Shown: positions 1 through 8,252, counted from the first letter of the stretch. The stretch is 64,000 bases of DNA from Fimenecus sp963590415 (GCA_963590415.1 CAVAPB010000008.1:22088-86087), one strand, 5' to 3'. The notes: generated from the sequence alone by a model not told the origin. Translations and numbers: made by a program.

Positions 1-33
1 CCAACGAGGTTTAATTCAATATTATAAAATCAG

Positions 34-69
34 TAAGACCGGTTGAATTTCAGTCGGTCTTATTTTTGT
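34..69 (+). terminator. Rho-independent terminator at left edge
   Basis: TAAGACCG (34-41) pairs perfectly with CGGTCTTA (55-62), and a TTTTTG run follows. It ends a transcript entering from outside the window and insulates the cassette that starts at 71. Confidence 0.75.
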
Positions 70-70
70 G

Positions 71-99
71 TTGACAAGTAACACTTTATCGTCTAAAAT
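71..99 (+). promoter_or_regulatory. Vegetative promoter of the lysis/collagen cassette
   Basis: Consensus -35 TTGACA (71-76), 17-bp spacer, -10 TAAAAT (94-99). It lies just after the upstream terminator and about 100 bp before the first gene, leaving a leader of about 90 nt. Confidence 0.7.
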
Positions 100-128
100 A
101 AACAGTGCGAGTGAACAGTAAGCAAAAT

Positions 129-170
129 AACGACACCTGCGACCCTTCGGGGTTGTTAGGTGTTGTTTTG
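129..170 (+). promoter_or_regulatory. Leader hairpin with T tract (attenuator-like)
   Basis: The arm at 129-145 (AACGACACCTGCGACCC) folds onto 149-167 across a TTC loop, with several G-U pairs and one bulge. It is followed by TTTTGGTTT. It sits between the promoter and the ribosome binding site at 185-191, so it could act as an intrinsic attenuator or be an invasion scar. The fold was made by eye. Confidence 0.45.
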
Positions 171-196
171 GTTTAAGGGACTTCGGGAGGTGAAAA

Positions 197-592
197 ATGA
201 ACACACGGGATATTGTGGGAATTGACACGGACGAGTACAGATTTTTGTCCGAAAAATTTGAATTTATGTCCGAAGACGATACAAGGGAAATTCCGAGATA
301 CATTTTAACGACGAGAAAAAATACTCTTAAAAAAATCTTTTCGGCGGCGGTTGAGTCTGAGCTGACCGCCTTTCAAAGGGAGGTTGTGTGCGAGAGATAT
401 TTTGAAAATATGAAAATAAACGATATTTCCGAAAAGCACGGCGTTTCCCGTCAGCAGATATACAAGACGCTCAAATCGGCGACAGATAAGCTTTATTCGG
501 TGCTTAAATATGCGTATTTGTGCGGCTTTTCTCTTGTTGACCTGCCGAAGAATTTCGACGGAATATTAAAAAATATAAACGGGGAGAATTGA
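197..592 (+). CDS. Sigma-70 region-4-like HTH regulator
   Basis: 131-residue protein with a helix-turn-helix like sigma factor region 4 / YlxM. Residues 55-75 (TAFQREVVCERYF core) match the 'T.xQR.v..lry' start of region 4, and 76-100 give the recognition helix around HGVSRQQIYKTL. There is no region 2, so it is probably not a complete sigma factor but a phage-type late activator or adaptor. GGGAGGTG at 185-191 sets the ATG. It is first in a five-gene run and its stop overlaps the leader of the next gene. It is the obvious candidate regulator of the cassette. Function is inferred from fold and position only. Confidence 0.75.
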   Translation: MNTRDIVGIDTDEYRFLSEKFEFMSEDDTREIPRYILTTRKNTLKKIFSAAVESELTAFQREVVCERYFENMKINDISEKHGVSRQQIYKTLKSATDKLYSVLKYAYLCGFSLVDLPKNFDGILKNINGEN

Positions 593-594
593 AT

Positions 595-1806
595 ATGAAT
601 AAAACAGTAACCGTAAAGGTTGACGGCTCCTTGTCGGGGGAGATATACAATGCGGGCATTATGTACGAGCACAATGCGACCGACCTCGTGTTTGAGATAG
701 CGCAGGAATACATTTCAGACTCATACAGGTATTATATCGACTTTGTGCTTCCCACGGGAACCGTCAGAACGCAGTATCTTACGCCTGACGAAAACAATAA
801 AATCAGCTTCACGCTGCCTGCAAGCCTTACAAGAAGTATGAATATGCTCTGTTATTTCAATGTGGTTGAAATAAACGCAGATACATACGAAACGGAAAAG
901 CTCATAAAAGCCAAGGAGGTAAAGCTCTGCTTTTCGGTCATAGCCTCTGCCGACGACAACCTCAGAGAGGAATACGATTTTTCGGTAAATTCTCTGCTTG
1001 AAGCTGTGAAAAACGGCGACTTCAAAGGGGATAAAGGAGACAAGGGCGATACAGGAGAGAAAGGCGAGACCGGCGCCAAGGGAGAAAAAGGCGATACGGG
1101 CGAGCAGGGTCCCAAGGGCGATAAGGGAGATACGGGCGCAAAAGGCGAGCAAGGAATAAAAGGCGACACGGGCGAACAGGGCCCCAAAGGCGAGCAGGGC
1201 GAAAAAGGCGATAAAGGAGACAAGGGCGACCCCGGGGAAAAAGGCGAAAAGGGAGACAAGGGCGAGGACGGAACAACGGTTGACCCGTCGGTCAGCGAAA
1301 ATTCCGACAACGCCGTTTCAAGCTCCGGTGTGTACGATTTTGTAAAGAAAAACACGGGCAGAGTTATATTTTCCGCCGAGGTTGCCGAGGGAGAAACGGT
1401 TGAAGAATACATTATAAACAAGGACCTTGACGGAAACTCTTTTTCGCTCAAATGTCTTAAAATTTTTCTTGTCGCAAAATGCGCCGCGGATGTCGAAAAC
1501 ATTACCGTAAAGATACGCACCGACTACGGCGAGCGGTATCTTGCGCACCTTTACAAGGTTGCAAACACGGGAAGCCTTTTCGTCTTTTGCGACACCGACG
1601 CCGAGAGCGGATATTTTACCCATTCGAGGGTAAGCTACGGCACGGGCGGTCAGGGTACGACCGCAAGCACGGCGGCTTCCGTAATTTCCTCCGCAAAGAA
1701 CATATACATAAACAATTTCTTTGTAGGTTTCTTTGAGCTTAACGGTTCAACGCACATTCCGTTTACCGCAGGTACAAAAATTCTTGTGGTGGGCGAGGAC
1801 GCATAA
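595..1806 (+). CDS. Phage baseplate-like protein with collagen triple-helix repeat
   Basis: 403 residues in three parts. Residues 1-140 resemble the N-terminal domain of phage baseplate upper proteins (BppU-like beta fold, attachment to a baseplate). Residues 145-225 are 27 uninterrupted G-X-Y triplets rich in GDK, GEK and GEQ, which form a trimeric collagen-like stalk. The C-terminal 170 residues are an unrecognised beta-rich domain, probably a trimeric receptor-binding or adhesive head. There is no signal peptide and no sortase motif. ATG 595 is preferred over TTG 589 because GGGGAG at 581-586 is 8 nt upstream. Either a tail fibre of a defective phage or a released adhesin; the adjacent holin and lysozyme offer a route out of the cell. 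Confidence 0.75.
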   Translation: MNKTVTVKVDGSLSGEIYNAGIMYEHNATDLVFEIAQEYISDSYRYYIDFVLPTGTVRTQYLTPDENNKISFTLPASLTRSMNMLCYFNVVEINADTYETEKLIKAKEVKLCFSVIASADDNLREEYDFSVNSLLEAVKNGDFKGDKGDKGDTGEKGETGAKGEKGDTGEQGPKGDKGDTGAKGEQGIKGDTGEQGPKGEQGEKGDKGDKGDPGEKGEKGDKGEDGTTVDPSVSENSDNAVSSSGVYDFVKKNTGRVIFSAEVAEGETVEEYIINKDLDGNSFSLKCLKIFLVAKCAADVENITVKIRTDYGERYLAHLYKVANTGSLFVFCDTDAESGYFTHSRVSYGTGGQGTTASTAASVISSAKNIYINNFFVGFFELNGSTHIPFTAGTKILVVGEDA

Positions 1807-1863
1807 TGAAAACTTTTTGCAATAATGCGTTGAGGCTTAAATATAATGAAATGGGGGGATGTT

Positions 1864-2091
1864 ATGCAGTCTGAAGTATTTATTGCGCTGTTATCGTTCC
1901 TCGGTACTCTGGCAGGAACGGTAGGCGGTATAATCACAAGCGCAAAGCTTACAAATTACAGGCTTCGCGAACTTGAGAAAAAGGTGGACAGACACAATAA
2001 TTTTGCACAGAGAATACCACTTTTGGAGGAGAGAGTAAAGACTCACGAACAGAGAATTTCAACCATTGAAAGGAATGAATATTATGAGTAA
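1864..2091 (+). CDS. Small membrane protein, XhlA/holin-accessory-like
   Basis: 75 residues. One membrane segment covers about residues 3-23 (Gly-rich, small residues) and is followed by a charged amphipathic/coiled region at 30-72. That is the layout of XhlA-type hemolysin or holin partners in Bacillus phage-like elements. A run of G immediately upstream (1852-1858) favours ATG 1864 over ATG 1846. Its stop codon lies inside the start of the lysozyme gene (8-nt overlap), which suggests translational coupling. Family assignment is tentative because the protein is short. Confidence 0.6.
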   Translation: MQSEVFIALLSFLGTLAGTVGGIITSAKLTNYRLRELEKKVDRHNNFAQRIPLLEERVKTHEQRISTIERNEYYE

Positions 2092-2950
2092 AGGCATTGA
2101 TGTATCAAAGCATCAGGGCACGATAGACTGGCAGAAGGTCAAGACCTCGGGTGTTGATTTCGCTATGATAAGAGCAGGCTACGGCAGATATGACAATCAG
2201 AAGGACGAATGCTTTGAGGAAAACTATAAAAACGCAAAACAGGCAGGGGTAAAGGTCGGAGCGTATCACTACTCCTATGCAAAAAGCGCCGACGACGCTA
2301 AAAAGGAGGCGGAAACCTTCCTTAAATGGATAAGCGGCAAGCAGTTTGAATATCCTGTTGCGTTTGATGTCGAGGAAAAGGCTCAGTCCGATAAGGGCAA
2401 GCAGTTTGTGTCGGATATAATAAGGGCTTTCTGCGAGACGGTAGAAAAAGCGGGATATTATGTATGTATTTATGCAAACAAATATTGGCTCGACAACTTC
2501 GTCGACGACGATTGCAAGAAAAAGTACGACACATGGCTTGCACAGTGGGCTGAAAAGGCGACCTATTCGGGCAAATACGGCATATGGCAGTATTCTTCGC
2601 AGGGAAGCATTGACGGAATATCCGGCAGAAGCGACCTTGACGAGAGCTACAAGGACTATCCTTTGATTATGAAGAATAAAGGTCTCAACGGTTTTGCGGC
2701 GTCCGCACCTACCCCTGCGCCCGAAACAAAGCCCTATTCCGCAAGAATGATGATTTCGCTTTCCAACACACCGCTGTATGTTTCCGCTACGGCAAAAACG
2801 CCCGCCGCCAAGAAGTCGGGAACCTATTATATCTATGACGGCATTGAAATAAACGGCAGATACCGCATCACAAGCTCGCCCGAAAAGGCGCTTAAAAAGC
2901 CGATAGGCGAGAATGTTACGGGCTTTGTAAACAAATCGGATATAAGGTAA
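2084..2950 (+). CDS. GH25 muramidase (endolysin)
   Basis: 288-residue glycosyl hydrolase family 25 lysozyme that hydrolyses the MurNAc-GlcNAc bond of peptidoglycan. The GH25 opening GIDVSKHQGTIDW is present, as is the catalytic D-x-E in AFDVEEK (near residue 92) and the closing IWQYSS. Residues about 215-288 form a C-terminal SH3-like wall-binding domain ending in GFVNKSDI. No signal peptide is visible, so export should depend on the neighbouring holin. The start is ATG 2084 with AAAGGAATG ahead; a longer upstream frame has no ribosome binding site. The enzyme acts on the cell wall from outside the membrane after holin opening. Confidence 0.9.
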   Translation: MSKGIDVSKHQGTIDWQKVKTSGVDFAMIRAGYGRYDNQKDECFEENYKNAKQAGVKVGAYHYSYAKSADDAKKEAETFLKWISGKQFEYPVAFDVEEKAQSDKGKQFVSDIIRAFCETVEKAGYYVCIYANKYWLDNFVDDDCKKKYDTWLAQWAEKATYSGKYGIWQYSSQGSIDGISGRSDLDESYKDYPLIMKNKGLNGFAASAPTPAPETKPYSARMMISLSNTPLYVSATAKTPAAKKSGTYYIYDGIEINGRYRITSSPEKALKKPIGENVTGFVNKSDIR

Positions 2951-2959
2951 GGTGAATAA

Positions 2960-3205
2960 ATGGAAGTTTTGGGATATATTACCGATAAGGCGCTTATACT
3001 GATTCCCGTGCTCAACATTATTGGAATGATAATAAAGCACCTTGAAAAAATCAACGATAAGTATATTCCGCTCATAATTCTGTTCTTCGGCGTTCTCGGA
3101 ACGCTCGGTATAATGGGCGTGAGCGTTGATTCCGTGATACAGGGCGTACTTGTATCGGGCGCTTCGGTGTTCGGAAATCAGATAGTCAAGCAGTTATCCA
3201 AATAA
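2960..3205 (+). CDS. Phage-type holin (Hol44-like)
   Basis: 81 residues with three short hydrophobic segments (about 10-28, 36-56, 58-76), a Lys-rich turn and a charged C-terminus, as in the Hol44/class V phage holins of Clostridia. It would form lesions in the cytoplasmic membrane and let the GH25 lysozyme reach the wall. AAGGTG sits 5 nt before the ATG. It is the last gene of the cassette and a strong terminator follows immediately, so transcription of the cassette ends here. Confidence 0.75.
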   Translation: MEVLGYITDKALILIPVLNIIGMIIKHLEKINDKYIPLIILFFGVLGTLGIMGVSVDSVIQGVLVSGASVFGNQIVKQLSK

Positions 3206-3210
3206 GTAAA

Positions 3211-3249
3211 AGGCTGTAAAGGGTGTAAATCTTTTACAGCCTGTTTTTG
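3211..3249 (+). terminator. Rho-independent terminator after the holin
   Basis: Perfect 10-bp stem AGGCTGTAAA (3211-3220) / TTTACAGCCT (3233-3242), followed by GTTTTTGT. It separates the lysis cassette from the polysaccharide operon. Confidence 0.85.
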
Positions 3250-3283
3250 TATTTACCGTTGCCTGACGGCGTACGATTTTCAT

Positions 3284-3311
3284 TGACTTTTAGAGCGTAT
3301 GAATATATAAT
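3284..3311 (+). promoter_or_regulatory. Promoter of the exopolysaccharide operon
   Basis: TTGACT (3284-3289), 16-bp spacer, TATAAT (3306-3311). It is the only good promoter seen ahead of the 22-kb glycan operon. Transcription would start near 3318. Confidence 0.65.
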
Positions 3312-3354
3312 ATTATAGTATATATCTATAATGGGTAATTGGGGTGTTTTGCCT

Positions 3355-4029
3355 TTGAAAAAAAAATCGACAAATGTCGAAAAATATAACTATACAGGGG
3401 TTTATAACCGTTTTATAAAACGCTTTTTTGACTTTTTTGTCGCGCTTATCGCACTGATTGTTTTAAGCCCTGCTTTTGCGATTGTTTCGCTTGCCGTAAA
3501 GCTCGACAGTAAGGGTCCCGTTATTTTCAAACAGCAGAGACTCGGCAAGGACGGCAAGGTGTTCAATATATATAAATTCCGTTCTATGTGCGTCGGTGCG
3601 GAAAAGACGGGAAGCGGCGTGTATTCCGGCAAGGGCGACTCGAGAGTTACAAAGGTCGGTAAATTTATCCGTGCGACAAGCATTGACGAGCTGCCGCAGC
3701 TTATAAACATACTCAACGGCAATATGAGCTTTGTCGGACCCCGTCCGCCGCTTACTTATCATCCGTGGACTATTGACAAATATACCGAAGAACAGCTTAA
3801 AATGTTCCTTGTCCGCCCGGGCATTACGGGTTGGGCACAGGTGAACGGCAGAAAGGATGTCGAGTGGCACAGAAGGATTGAGCTCAATGTCTGGTATGTC
3901 AACAATGTGTCGATGCTTCTTGATATAAAAATTATGTTTATGACTGTGTTCAAGGTTCTTACAAACGCTGACAATGAAAATACGGGCGAGACTGTAAGGC
4001 ACGAGGAAAAAAAGGAAGAAAAGGTTTAA
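3355..4029 (+). CDS. Undecaprenyl-phosphate sugar phosphotransferase (initiating enzyme)
   Basis: Bacterial sugar transferase (PF02397), short form of about 224 residues. It has one N-terminal membrane helix (about 20-42) and the catalytic domain with KQQRLGKDGK, YKFRSM, the TSIDELPQL motif and SFVGPRPP, ending with RPGITGWAQVNGR. It loads the first sugar-1-phosphate onto undecaprenyl phosphate at the cytoplasmic membrane. TTG 3355 is preferred because GGGGTG (3341-3346) is 8 nt upstream. ATG 3331 is in frame but lies within about 15 nt of the likely transcription start and has no ribosome binding site. The hydrophilic C-terminal tail is Lys/Glu-rich. The substrate sugar cannot be read from the sequence. 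Confidence 0.9.
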   Translation: MKKKSTNVEKYNYTGVYNRFIKRFFDFFVALIALIVLSPAFAIVSLAVKLDSKGPVIFKQQRLGKDGKVFNIYKFRSMCVGAEKTGSGVYSGKGDSRVTKVGKFIRATSIDELPQLINILNGNMSFVGPRPPLTYHPWTIDKYTEEQLKMFLVRPGITGWAQVNGRKDVEWHRRIELNVWYVNNVSMLLDIKIMFMTVFKVLTNADNENTGETVRHEEKKEEKV

Positions 4030-4035
4030 TTTATT

Positions 4036-4884
4036 ATGGAGCTTATGTATATTACAAACAGACCGGATATCGCGTCGCTTGCACAGAGTGCTGGTGCTGA
4101 CAGGATATTTGTCGATATGGAATACATAGGCAAGGATCTGCGGCAGGGCGGGCTTGATACGGTTCAGTCGCATCACACTGTTGAAGACATAAAAGCCCTG
4201 CGCCCTATTCTGACAAAGTCAAAGCTGCTTGTCAGGTGCAATCCCATTCACGGCGCTACGAAGGATTATCTTTCCTCCGCAAGGGAAATTGACGAGATAG
4301 TCAAGGCGGGCGCGGACATAATAATGCTTCCCTATTTCAAGACTGTGCGTGAGGTAAAGCTTTTTATAGACCTGGTTGCAGGCAGGGCGAAAACCTGCTT
4401 GTTGCTTGAAACGAGCGAGGCTCAGGCGATAATCGACGATATTTTAGAGCTTAGCGGTATTGACGAGGTTTTTATCGGGCTTAACGACCTGCATTTAAGC
4501 AAGGGTATGACCTTTATGTTCCAATTGCTTGCCGACGGTACTGTCGAACAGCTTACAAAAAAGTTCAAAAGAAAAGGTGTAAAGTACGGCTTCGGCGGCG
4601 TTGCGAGGGTCGGAACGGGAACTCTGCCTGCGGACTGCATTCTCGGCGAGCATTACCGCCTCGGTTCGCAGAGCGTTATTCTCTCCCGTGCTTTCTGCGA
4701 TGTTGCGAAAGAGCCCGACATTGACTCGGTAAAAGAAAAGCTCACAACGGGCGTTCGGGACATAAGGGAATACGAAAAGGTTCTTGAAAACTGGACGGAC
4801 GAACAGTTTGAGGAAAACAGAAAGAAAACCGTTGAGTGTACTCAAAGGGTTGTCGATATAATAAATGCGAAAAAAGATAGGTAA
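4036..4884 (+). CDS. HpcH/HpaI-family aldolase
   Basis: 282 residues of the HpcH/HpaI aldolase / citrate lyase beta TIM-barrel family (class II, metal-dependent pyruvate aldolases). Visible hallmarks are the substrate Arg in LLVRCNP, the metal-ligand Glu in LLLETSEA and the Asp in IGLNDLHLSKG. It would make or split a C-C bond between pyruvate (or oxaloacetate) and an aldehyde. It lies 6 nt after the initiating transferase and just before a D-2-hydroxyacid dehydrogenase, so the pair probably supplies an unusual acidic building block or substituent for the glycan. Family is confident; substrate is unknown. Confidence 0.8.
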   Translation: MELMYITNRPDIASLAQSAGADRIFVDMEYIGKDLRQGGLDTVQSHHTVEDIKALRPILTKSKLLVRCNPIHGATKDYLSSAREIDEIVKAGADIIMLPYFKTVREVKLFIDLVAGRAKTCLLLETSEAQAIIDDILELSGIDEVFIGLNDLHLSKGMTFMFQLLADGTVEQLTKKFKRKGVKYGFGGVARVGTGTLPADCILGEHYRLGSQSVILSRAFCDVAKEPDIDSVKEKLTTGVRDIREYEKVLENWTDEQFEENRKKTVECTQRVVDIINAKKDR

Positions 4885-4889
4885 AACAT

Positions 4890-5804
4890 ATGAAACTGCT
4901 TGTTACGGGCGCATTTAACGCCACAGACGAACAACTTGACAAGCTCTCGGAACTCGGATATGAGATTATGCGTCAGCAGGACGAGAGGGGAAAGCCCGAA
5001 TGTGACTTTTCAGAGGCGGACGCCGTAATTTGCAACGGACTTTTCCTGTATCACGATATATCCGAGTTCAAATCGCTTAAAGTAATTCAGCTGACTTCGG
5101 CGGGGCTTGACAGAGTTCCGCTTGAAGAGATAAAAAAAAGGAACATTGCCCTTTTCAACGCAAGGGGAGTTTACTCCGTTCCGATGGCGGAATTTGCGCT
5201 CGCGGGCGTATTGAACCTTTATAAGCGCTTGAATTCGTTTTATGAAAATCAAAAGCAGCACCTTTGGCAGAAAGAAAGGCAGCTTTCGGAGCTGTGCGGT
5301 AAAACGGTTGTGATAGTCGGCTGCGGAAGCGTCGGTTTTGAGTGCGCAAAACGCTTTAAGGCTTTTGATACAAAAATCATATCGGTTGATGTGTTCAATC
5401 ACTGCAACAAAATATACGACGAGTTCTGCCATATTTCAAATATCGGTTCGGTTCTCGGCGAAGCGGATATTGTAATTCTGACTCTCCCGCTTACAGACAA
5501 AACAAGAGGAATGTTCAACAGCGAAATGTTTTCCCGCTTTAAGGACGGCTCGGTGCTTGTCAACATTTCAAGGGGAGCCGTGGTAAACGAAGCGGACCTT
5601 GCGGCGGCGCTTGAAAGCGGAAAACTATCCGGTGCGGTGCTCGATGTTTTTGAAACGGAACCGCTTGACGGGGAAAGTGTGCTTTGGGATATGCCCAATG
5701 TCACAGTCACTCCGCACAACTCCTTTGTTTCGGGAAATAACAGCGCAAGGCTTTTTGAACTTGCTTACGATAATCTTAAAAAATCAGCGAAAGGGTTAGT
5801 TTGA
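4890..5804 (+). CDS. D-isomer-specific 2-hydroxyacid dehydrogenase
   Basis: 304-residue NAD-dependent dehydrogenase of the D-lactate/phosphoglycerate type. The split substrate domain has the NAD fold inserted around VIVGCGSVGFE (residues about 137-147). The active-site Arg is in VNISRGAVVNE, the Glu in DVFETEPL and the His in VTPHNSF. It interconverts a 2-oxoacid and a D-2-hydroxyacid. It follows the aldolase by 6 nt and precedes a glycosyltransferase by 2 nt, so it should act on the aldolase product or substrate. It could instead be a housekeeping dehydrogenase captured by the operon, but the tight spacing argues against that. Confidence 0.85.
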   Translation: MKLLVTGAFNATDEQLDKLSELGYEIMRQQDERGKPECDFSEADAVICNGLFLYHDISEFKSLKVIQLTSAGLDRVPLEEIKKRNIALFNARGVYSVPMAEFALAGVLNLYKRLNSFYENQKQHLWQKERQLSELCGKTVVIVGCGSVGFECAKRFKAFDTKIISVDVFNHCNKIYDEFCHISNIGSVLGEADIVILTLPLTDKTRGMFNSEMFSRFKDGSVLVNISRGAVVNEADLAAALESGKLSGAVLDVFETEPLDGESVLWDMPNVTVTPHNSFVSGNNSARLFELAYDNLKKSAKGLV

Positions 5805-5805
5805 T

Positions 5806-6906
5806 TTGAAATTTGTTTTGGTTTCGCCTAAAAACAGAACGGCGTACAATTTCAGAGGGGATTTAATTAAGCTGATTATCTCCAAAGGCTACGAGGTAAT
5901 CGTTACGGGTCCCAACAGGGATAATGTAGAAAAAATCGAGGCTCTCGGCGCACGCTTTGTTGAGATACCGATGAACAAAAACGGCGTAAACCCGTTAAAG
6001 GACCTTGAATACCAAAAGAATTTGAAAGCTCTGTTCGACAGGGAAAAGCCGGACGCGGTGCTGTCGTACACTTCGAAGCCCGTAATTTACGGCTCTGTTG
6101 CGGCTAAAAAGTCGGGCGTGAAATCCGTTACGGCTATGATAACGGGTCTCGGCTATGCGTTTACTTCACAGACAAAAAAAGCAAAAGTAATAAGAATGAT
6201 TATGTCGGTGCTTTATAAAAAAGCATTGAGACTTGCGGATACCGTAATTTTCCAGAATCCCGACGATATGGAACAGTTTGTGTCCCTCGGGCTTGTGAAA
6301 GAAGAAAAGTGTAGGCTCGTTGCGGGCTCGGGTGTCAACACGCAGCGTTTCCACCCGTTGCCGTACCCCGAAGAGACAACCTTTTTTATGCTTTCGAGGG
6401 TTATGAATTCAAAAGGAATTAGGGAATACCTTGAAGCGGCAAAAACGGTTAAGGAAAAATATCCCGACGCACGGTTTATGCTTTTGGGCGCATGCGAGGG
6501 AATACAGGATTCGATAGGCCCCGAAGAACTCAAAAAATACATTGACAGCGGAATAATAGAGCATTTCGGGGAAACGGAAAATGTTCCGCCCTATTACGGA
6601 ATGTGCTCGGTATATGTGCTCCCGTCATACAGGGAGGGAACGCCGAGAACCATACTTGAAGCTATGGCAACCGCCCGTCCGATAATAACCACGGACGCAC
6701 CGGGCTGCCGTGAAACCGTAATCGACGGCGTAAACGGCTTCCTTGTTCCCGTTAAGGATGCAAAGGCGCTTTCGGAAAAGATGATTCGGTTTATCGAACA
6801 CCCCGAAATAATCGCGGAGATGGGCGAAAAAAGCCTTGAATACTGCAATGAAAAATTTGAGGTCGGAAAGGTCAATTCCGATATGATTAAATTCTGTAAT
6901 ATCTGA
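5806..6906 (+). CDS. GT4-family glycosyltransferase (GT-B fold)
   Basis: 366 residues. The N-terminal half has GPNRDNVEKIEALGARF and GLGYAFTS, as in WcaI/PglA-like transferases. The C-terminal half carries the donor-binding SYREGTPRTILEAMA with the E-x7-E pair, followed by GCRETVIDGVNGFLVP. It transfers a nucleotide-activated sugar (often GalNAc or uronic-type in this subgroup) onto the lipid-linked intermediate at the inner membrane face. TTG 5806 starts the protein 2 nt after the previous stop, so translation is probably coupled. The exact sugar is not predictable. Confidence 0.85.
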   Translation: MKFVLVSPKNRTAYNFRGDLIKLIISKGYEVIVTGPNRDNVEKIEALGARFVEIPMNKNGVNPLKDLEYQKNLKALFDREKPDAVLSYTSKPVIYGSVAAKKSGVKSVTAMITGLGYAFTSQTKKAKVIRMIMSVLYKKALRLADTVIFQNPDDMEQFVSLGLVKEEKCRLVAGSGVNTQRFHPLPYPEETTFFMLSRVMNSKGIREYLEAAKTVKEKYPDARFMLLGACEGIQDSIGPEELKKYIDSGIIEHFGETENVPPYYGMCSVYVLPSYREGTPRTILEAMATARPIITTDAPGCRETVIDGVNGFLVPVKDAKALSEKMIRFIEHPEIIAEMGEKSLEYCNEKFEVGKVNSDMIKFCNI

Positions 6907-6933
6907 GTATTTAATACGGAGAGGTAAATATAT

Positions 6934-8250
6934 ATGGAGCTTTATGAAAAAATCATAAACGGCGAGGAAAAAATTTCTCTTGTCGGTCTCGGCTATGTAG
7001 GTATGCCGATTGCCGTCGCATTTTCCAAAAAGGTCAAGGTTGTAGGCTTTGACTTGAACGCTAAGAAAATCGAGCTTTACAAAAGCGGCGTTGACCCGAC
7101 AAACGAGGTCGGCGATGAGGCTATCAAAAGCTGCACGGTTGATTTTACCGCGGACGAAACCAAGCTGCGTGAGGCTAAATTCCATATCGTAGCCGTTCCG
7201 ACGCCCGTAAACGACGACCATACGCCCGATCTGACTCCTGTCGAGGGTGCAAGCGAGATTTTGGGAAGAAACCTTGCAAAGGGTTCGGTGGTAGTGTTCG
7301 AAAGCACGGTTTATCCCGGTGTAACCGAGGAGGTTTGTGTGCCGATACTTGAAAGAGTGTCGGGTCTTAAATGCGGAACCGATTTCAAGATAGGCTACAG
7401 CCCTGAGAGAATTAACCCCGGAGACAAGGTGCACCGCCTCGAAACGATTAAAAAGATAGTCAGCGGTATGGACGAAGAAACACTTGACACTGTCGCAAAG
7501 GTATATGAGCTTGTTGTAAAGGCTGGAATTCACAGAGCGGAGTCGATTAAGGTTGCGGAAGCTGCCAAGGTTATAGAAAACTCGCAAAGAGACATAAACA
7601 TTGCCTTTATGAACGAGCTTTCCATCATTTTCAACAAGATGGGAATTGACACAAAATCCGTCCTTGAAGCGGCGGGAACGAAGTGGAATTTCCTTAAATT
7701 TTATCCGGGACTTGTCGGCGGACACTGCATAGGCGTTGACCCGTACTATCTTACATACAAGGCTGAGGAGCTCGGCTATCACAGTCAGATTATCCTCTCG
7801 GGCAGAAGAATAAACGACGATATGGGCAAGTATGTTGCGGAAAACACCGTTAAGAACCTTATCAAAGCCGATGTTTCCATAAAAAATGCAAAAATTGCAA
7901 TTCTCGGTTTTACCTTTAAGGAAAATTGCCCCGATACCAGAAACACAAAGATTATCGATATTTACAACGAGCTTAAAGAGTACGGCATTACGGCTGTTAT
8001 CGCGGACCCGGCTGCCGATTCGGACGAGGCTAAGCGCCTTTACGGAATCGAGTTCGTTGACATGAGCGAAATAAAGGACTGCGACGCGGTAATACTTGCC
8101 GTTGCTCATGAGCAGTTCAAGTCGCTTTCAATGAGCGATTTTGAAAAAATGTTTAAGCACAGCGAAAACAGGAATGTACTTGTTGACATAAAGGGTCTGC
8201 TTGACCGTAAGGAATACGAAAACGCAGGCTATATTTACTGGAGATTATAA
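6934..8250 (+). CDS. tviB: UDP-N-acetyl-hexosamine 6-dehydrogenase (TviB/WbpO type)
   Basis: 438 residues of the UDP-glucose/GDP-mannose dehydrogenase superfamily, HexNAc branch. It has the Rossmann motif GLGYVGMPIA near the N-terminus, FESTVYPGVTEE, the central dimerisation helix and the catalytic cysteine in GLVGGHCIGVDPYYL (Cys about residue 267). It oxidises C6 of UDP-GlcNAc or UDP-GalNAc twice with NAD to the uronate. The next gene is a matching 4-epimerase, so the pair predicts UDP-GalNAcA. GAGAGG at 6919-6924 precedes the ATG. Confidence 0.88.
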   Translation: MELYEKIINGEEKISLVGLGYVGMPIAVAFSKKVKVVGFDLNAKKIELYKSGVDPTNEVGDEAIKSCTVDFTADETKLREAKFHIVAVPTPVNDDHTPDLTPVEGASEILGRNLAKGSVVVFESTVYPGVTEEVCVPILERVSGLKCGTDFKIGYSPERINPGDKVHRLETIKKIVSGMDEETLDTVAKVYELVVKAGIHRAESIKVAEAAKVIENSQRDINIAFMNELSIIFNKMGIDTKSVLEAAGTKWNFLKFYPGLVGGHCIGVDPYYLTYKAEELGYHSQIILSGRRINDDMGKYVAENTVKNLIKADVSIKNAKIAILGFTFKENCPDTRNTKIIDIYNELKEYGITAVIADPAADSDEAKRLYGIEFVDMSEIKDCDAVILAVAHEQFKSLSMSDFEKMFKHSENRNVLVDIKGLLDRKEYENAGYIYWRL

Positions 8251-8252
8251 TT

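Noticed and set aside
852..1520. Long Ser/Pro-rich minus-strand frame
   Set aside because: It is the antisense of the G-X-Y repeat codons of the collagen-like gene; it has no ribosome binding site.
6625..8109. Nearly 500-codon minus-strand frame
   Set aside because: Antisense shadow of the UDP-HexNAc dehydrogenase and the glycosyltransferase end; no family similarity and the plus-strand genes are certain.
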